DNA of 8,851 bases from CAZIVE01 sp964542435 (lineage in GTDB: Bacteria; Bacteroidota; Bacteroidia; Bacteroidales; Tannerellaceae), in assembly GCA_964542435.1 (NCBI GenBank), contig CAZIVE010000109.1:1-8851 (forward strand), written 5' to 3'. The translations under genes and the position numbers were made by a program. How positions within the stretch are numbered: the stretch's first letter is position 1; each line of letters starts with the position of its first letter. Below the pieces are notes generated by a model. The model saw only the letters and a list, made by a program, of their open reading frames with translations. It ran no database searches and was not told where the DNA came from. Below, one piece after another: positions 6,219 to 8,851 of this stretch.

Positions 6219-8716
6219 TTAATAGCATAACATGCTAGCATCGATCGGCGAGAAGTCATCTTGATTGGCTTCGCGAATCTTGACGGTGCCATTTCCCCAA
6301 TTGGATGGCCAGCCACCGATGATGTGACCGAGGAATACAACCTTGATTTCATGCAGACCTTTTGCCAAAGCAATCGAACCATCATGACGCGAGAAACGTT
6401 TCACTTCACCACTATTGTTGACGATCAGTTTTCCATCAATCCAAACCTCTTCGTTTTCACTGTTGAAGTAATAAATGCCATCAGCAGGAATATTAACATA
6501 ACCGGTAGCGATGTTTGCATACTGCGATTTGAGCCCTGTCAGCTGTTCGTCCGTTTTTGTAACCAATCCATTCAGACTGGAAATCGTTGACTCTCTCCAG
6601 TTCTTAACGGTGGCCAATTTGGTAGTATTCAGGAACATTCCGTCCGTAGTCTTCATTTTCAAACCGGGCGTTGTGCTAGCAACCTTCTTGGCAGGAGCGT
6701 AAGCCTGTTTCTCCACCTTGATGACGCGGGTCTTGCTCATCTTACCGGAAGAAAGCACGGAAGCGATCTTCAGTGTGGTCGTCTTTGTCAGTACGATCGG
6801 AGCTGTATAGACTTTGGATTTAGCTGTAGGCTGAGTGCCGTCGAGCGTGTAAACCATTTTGACAGGCTGCGTAGTCGTAAATACCATATTGGCTTTGTCT
6901 GTGAAGGCGATTGTGTTGCAAGATCCCTTCGGCTGTTCAGGCAGCGGAATGTAATAGTTGATGTTATGACCGTCGAGACGAACGAGTCCGTTGTTGACTC
7001 TGCGTTCAAAATCTTTATAATCCTTACGGTTCAGCGGTGTCCAGGCAATTTCCGACAAAGCGAGGATACGCGGATAGATGCGGTATTCCATGATGTTGGT
7101 GTTGTACATGTATTCTGTCCAGATGTTGCACTGTACACCTTTGATGAACTTATCCTTCCCCATTGCTACGAGTGTGTCCGGAGTTGGATTGTAACTGTAA
7201 GTTCTCTTTAATGTGGTATAACCGCCGATTGCTACAGGCTGGATTTTCGGATCACCTTGGAATTGGTCGAGATACATACCGTTGCTACCGGGAGTCATCA
7301 CTACGTCGTGATTCATCAGAGCTGCGGCAATACCACCGGCTTCGCCACGCCATGACATAACCGTTGCAGAAGGAGCCAATCCACCTTCGAGGATTTCGTC
7401 CCAACCGATCAGTTTCTTACCGTATTTGTTGACAACTTTTTCCATACGCTGGATGAAGTAGCTCTGAAGCTTCTCTTCTGCCGTGTGATGTTCATNNNNN
7501 NNNNNNNNNNNNNNNNNNNNNNNNNNNNNNNNNNNNNNNNNNNNNNNNNNNNNNNNNNNNNNNNNNNNNNNNNNNNNNNNNNNNNNNNNNNNNNNTCCAT
7601 ACGCTGGATGAAGTAGCTCTGAAGCTTCTCTTCTGCCGTGTGATGTTCATCACCTACAATACCTTCATCTTTGATACGCTGCTGGCAAAGCGGACAGGTT
7701 TTCCAACTGTCCTTCGGACATTCGTCGCCACCTACATGGAAATATTCACCAGGGAAGAGTGGAGCAACTTCGGCAATCACATCCTCAAGGAATTTGAAGA
7801 CATCGTCTTTGCCTGCGCACAGCACGATCGGTTCAACGCCCCAAGTAATACGAGGTGTAACTGTCTTGCCTGCGCAAGACAGTTCAGGATAAGCCGCGAT
7901 GGCAGCACGTTCATGACCCGGCATTTCGATTTCCGGAACGATGGTGATGTGACGAGCCGCAGCGTATTTGACAACATCCTTGATCTGCTCCTGTGTGTAG
8001 AAGCCACTGTAAGTGGTACCTTCGCCATCCACACGTGTAGAACCGATCTGTGTCAGCTTCGGATATTTCTTGATCTCGATACGCCAGCCCTGATCATCTG
8101 TCAGATGCCAATGCAGACGATTGACCTTGAACATAGCCAGTACATCAATTTGTTTCTTGATGTTATCGATGGGTACGAAATGGCGGCAGACATCGATCAT
8201 CATACCACGCCATTCGAAGCGAGGTTCGTCTTTGATGGAGACTGCCGGAATGTTCCAAGCCACATTGCTGACGAGTTTTGCACTTTCGATCTCAGCCGGC
8301 AGCAGCTGCAATAACGTTTCCATTCCGTAGAACAGACCTGCGTCTGTTTTTGCAGCAATCTTCACTTCACTGCTTGTGACGTCGAGTGTATAACCCTCGT
8401 TGTTGCTGATGGACGGATCGATCTTCAAAGAGATCACACCATTGCCTTCTTGTGTGGCATTGCCCAATGTATAACCGGTTGATTTTTTAACTCTGGCTGC
8501 AAAAAATGCGGCCACTGTTTTTGCTTCTGTTGTGGGAGCGTAGAACTTTGTGGTTGGCATCAGTTTGAAAGTTCCTTCATTTTGAACCAGGCTGACGGGA
8601 GCAGGAATGATGTTGATTCCCTGATTGTAAGATTTTACTTTGTTTGGCGTTTGACCGAAGGCCGGAGATAGCGTTAAAATCAGGCCTGCGATCACAGTTG
8701 CAATGATTTTTTTCAT
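6219..8716 (-). CDS. GH20 beta-N-acetylhexosaminidase, split by assembly gap
   Basis: The protein removes terminal GlcNAc/GalNAc from glycans by substrate-assisted catalysis. As given, the frame breaks at a 100-N gap, but the flanking 55 nt are duplicated. Removing one copy plus the Ns (155 nt) joins Met373 (codon 7600-7598) to the same Met (7445-7443) and yields 780 continuous residues. Order: signal peptide 1-21 (cleavage before QTP, no lipobox Cys); GH20 N-terminal domain about 34-165; catalytic barrel about 168-530; chitobiase/hexosaminidase C-terminal domain about 547-617 (VYTLDGTQPT); PA14-like domain about 632-767. Active-site residues are R178 (DVCRHF), the HWHLTDDQGW block 202-211, the catalytic pair D331-E332 in HVGGDE, W387 (GWDEILEGG), W404, Y430, and W481/E483 (IWTEY). 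It is likely periplasmic or surface-exposed, in host-glycan or chitin/peptidoglycan sugar scavenging. No clear promoter was found in the 38 nt between the upstream terminator's A tract and its ATG. Confidence 0.93.
7441..7650. repeat. Identical 55-nt copies flanking the gap (artefact)
   Basis: Bases 7441-7495 and 7596-7650 are identical over all 55 positions, begin TCCATACGCTGG and end GTGATGTTCAT, and abut the run of N on both sides. The encoded residues are EEKLQSYFIQRM plus neighbours of the hexosaminidase. The pattern is what two contigs sharing an unmerged end overlap would produce, and is unlikely to be a biological duplication, because one copy gives a perfect in-frame gene. Confidence 0.9.
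7496..7595. other. Scaffold gap, 100 undetermined bases
   Basis: There are exactly 100 consecutive N, the conventional placeholder for a gap of unknown size. It falls inside the catalytic domain of the GH20 gene, just after Met373. The identical flanks suggest that no sequence is actually missing and that the true distance is negative (a 55-nt overlap). Confidence 0.97.
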
Positions 8717-8754
8717 TTTCTTGTAATAGAATTTAATGATTGATATGAGGTATG

Positions 8755-8787
8755 AAAAAAGCCGGGCAGGGAATTGGCCTGCTCGAC
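8755..8787 (-). terminator. Terminator of the gene entering from the right
   Basis: On the minus strand GTCGAGCAGG (8787-8778) pairs with CCTGCCCGGC (8770-8761) around a 7-nt loop, with one A-C mismatch and one G-U pair. Six T residues follow (8760-8755). It lies 16 nt after the stop of the partial right-edge gene. The opposite strand would also read as a weaker hairpin with a T-rich tail. Confidence 0.8.
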
Positions 8788-8803
8788 TTTGTTTTTGTTT
8801 ATT

Positions 8804-8851
8804 TTACCAAGCGAAGATAGGATAATTCTTCATGATAGAATTAACCTTCTC
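8804..8851 (-). CDS. C-terminal end of an unidentified protein (partial)
   Basis: Reading in from the window edge on the minus strand, 15 sense codons give EKVNSIMKNYPIFAW, followed by TAA at 8806-8804. The residues are protein-like and a hairpin terminator follows 16 nt later, where a gene end would be expected, which supports this as the tail of a real gene. Fifteen residues are too few to name it. It lies upstream of the hexosaminidase on the same strand, but the terminator between them argues against a shared transcript. Confidence 0.6.
   Translation of the reverse strand, partial: EKVNSIMKNYPIFAW

Noticed and set aside
7441..7650. 55-nt copies as insertion-element target duplication or a biological tandem repeat
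   Set aside because: Target duplications are far shorter, the copies abut the Ns exactly, and a single copy restores the reading frame.
6219..8716. Hexosaminidase as a genuine pseudogene or two adjacent genes
   Set aside because: The only disruption is the N gap with duplicated flanks; the merged frame is intact from signal peptide to the PA14-like domain.
8717..8754. Promoter directly ahead of the hexosaminidase
   Set aside because: No TAnnTTTG box was found on the minus strand between the upstream terminator and the start codon; the promoter may overlap the terminator or be atypical.

Overview
This window reads as an ordinary chromosomal segment of a Bacteroidales bacterium, possibly from the Tannerella/Parabacteroides/Porphyromonas side, though the genus is a low-confidence guess. 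The evidence is moderate GC, AT-rich leaders without strong Shine-Dalgarno sites, promoter -7 boxes of the Bacteroidetes TAnnTTTG type, a small outer-membrane beta-barrel ending in Phe, and a large secreted GH20 hexosaminidase with chitobiase-C and PA14-like modules. Every supported gene lies on the minus strand, so transcription runs from high to low coordinates.

Right to left: the last 15 codons of an unidentified gene (8851-8804) end at a hairpin terminator (8755-8787). A secreted beta-N-acetylhexosaminidase follows (8716-6219). It is split in this assembly by 100 Ns flanked by two identical 55-nt copies. Collapsing the copies gives one intact 780-residue protein. A strong terminator (6164-6199) and a roughly 310-nt intergenic region follow. 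Next is a two-gene unit: an M24-family metallopeptidase (5904-4732) and a secreted alkaline phosphatase (4718-3006), closed by a terminator at 2969-2999.

Immediately behind that terminator a TAnnTTTG promoter starts a tightly packed four-gene unit: pyrB (2925-2005), pyrI (1992-1531), a flavoredoxin-like flavin reductase (1534-968, ATGA overlap with pyrI) and a PorT-like outer-membrane beta-barrel protein (960-205). PyrB and PyrI together form the CTP-regulated aspartate transcarbamoylase that commits carbamoyl phosphate to pyrimidine synthesis. The roles of the two downstream genes in that unit are not evident from sequence. At the left edge a 24-nt direct repeat occurs twice with a 41-nt period and may continue out of the window.

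I found no convincing undescribed multi-gene system. The points most worth a second look are the GH20 scaffolding artefact, the M24 protein that keeps its metal ligands but has lost the two usual active-site histidines, the close coupling of the flavin reductase and outer-membrane protein to pyrBI, the terminator-promoter overlap before pyrB, and the edge repeats.
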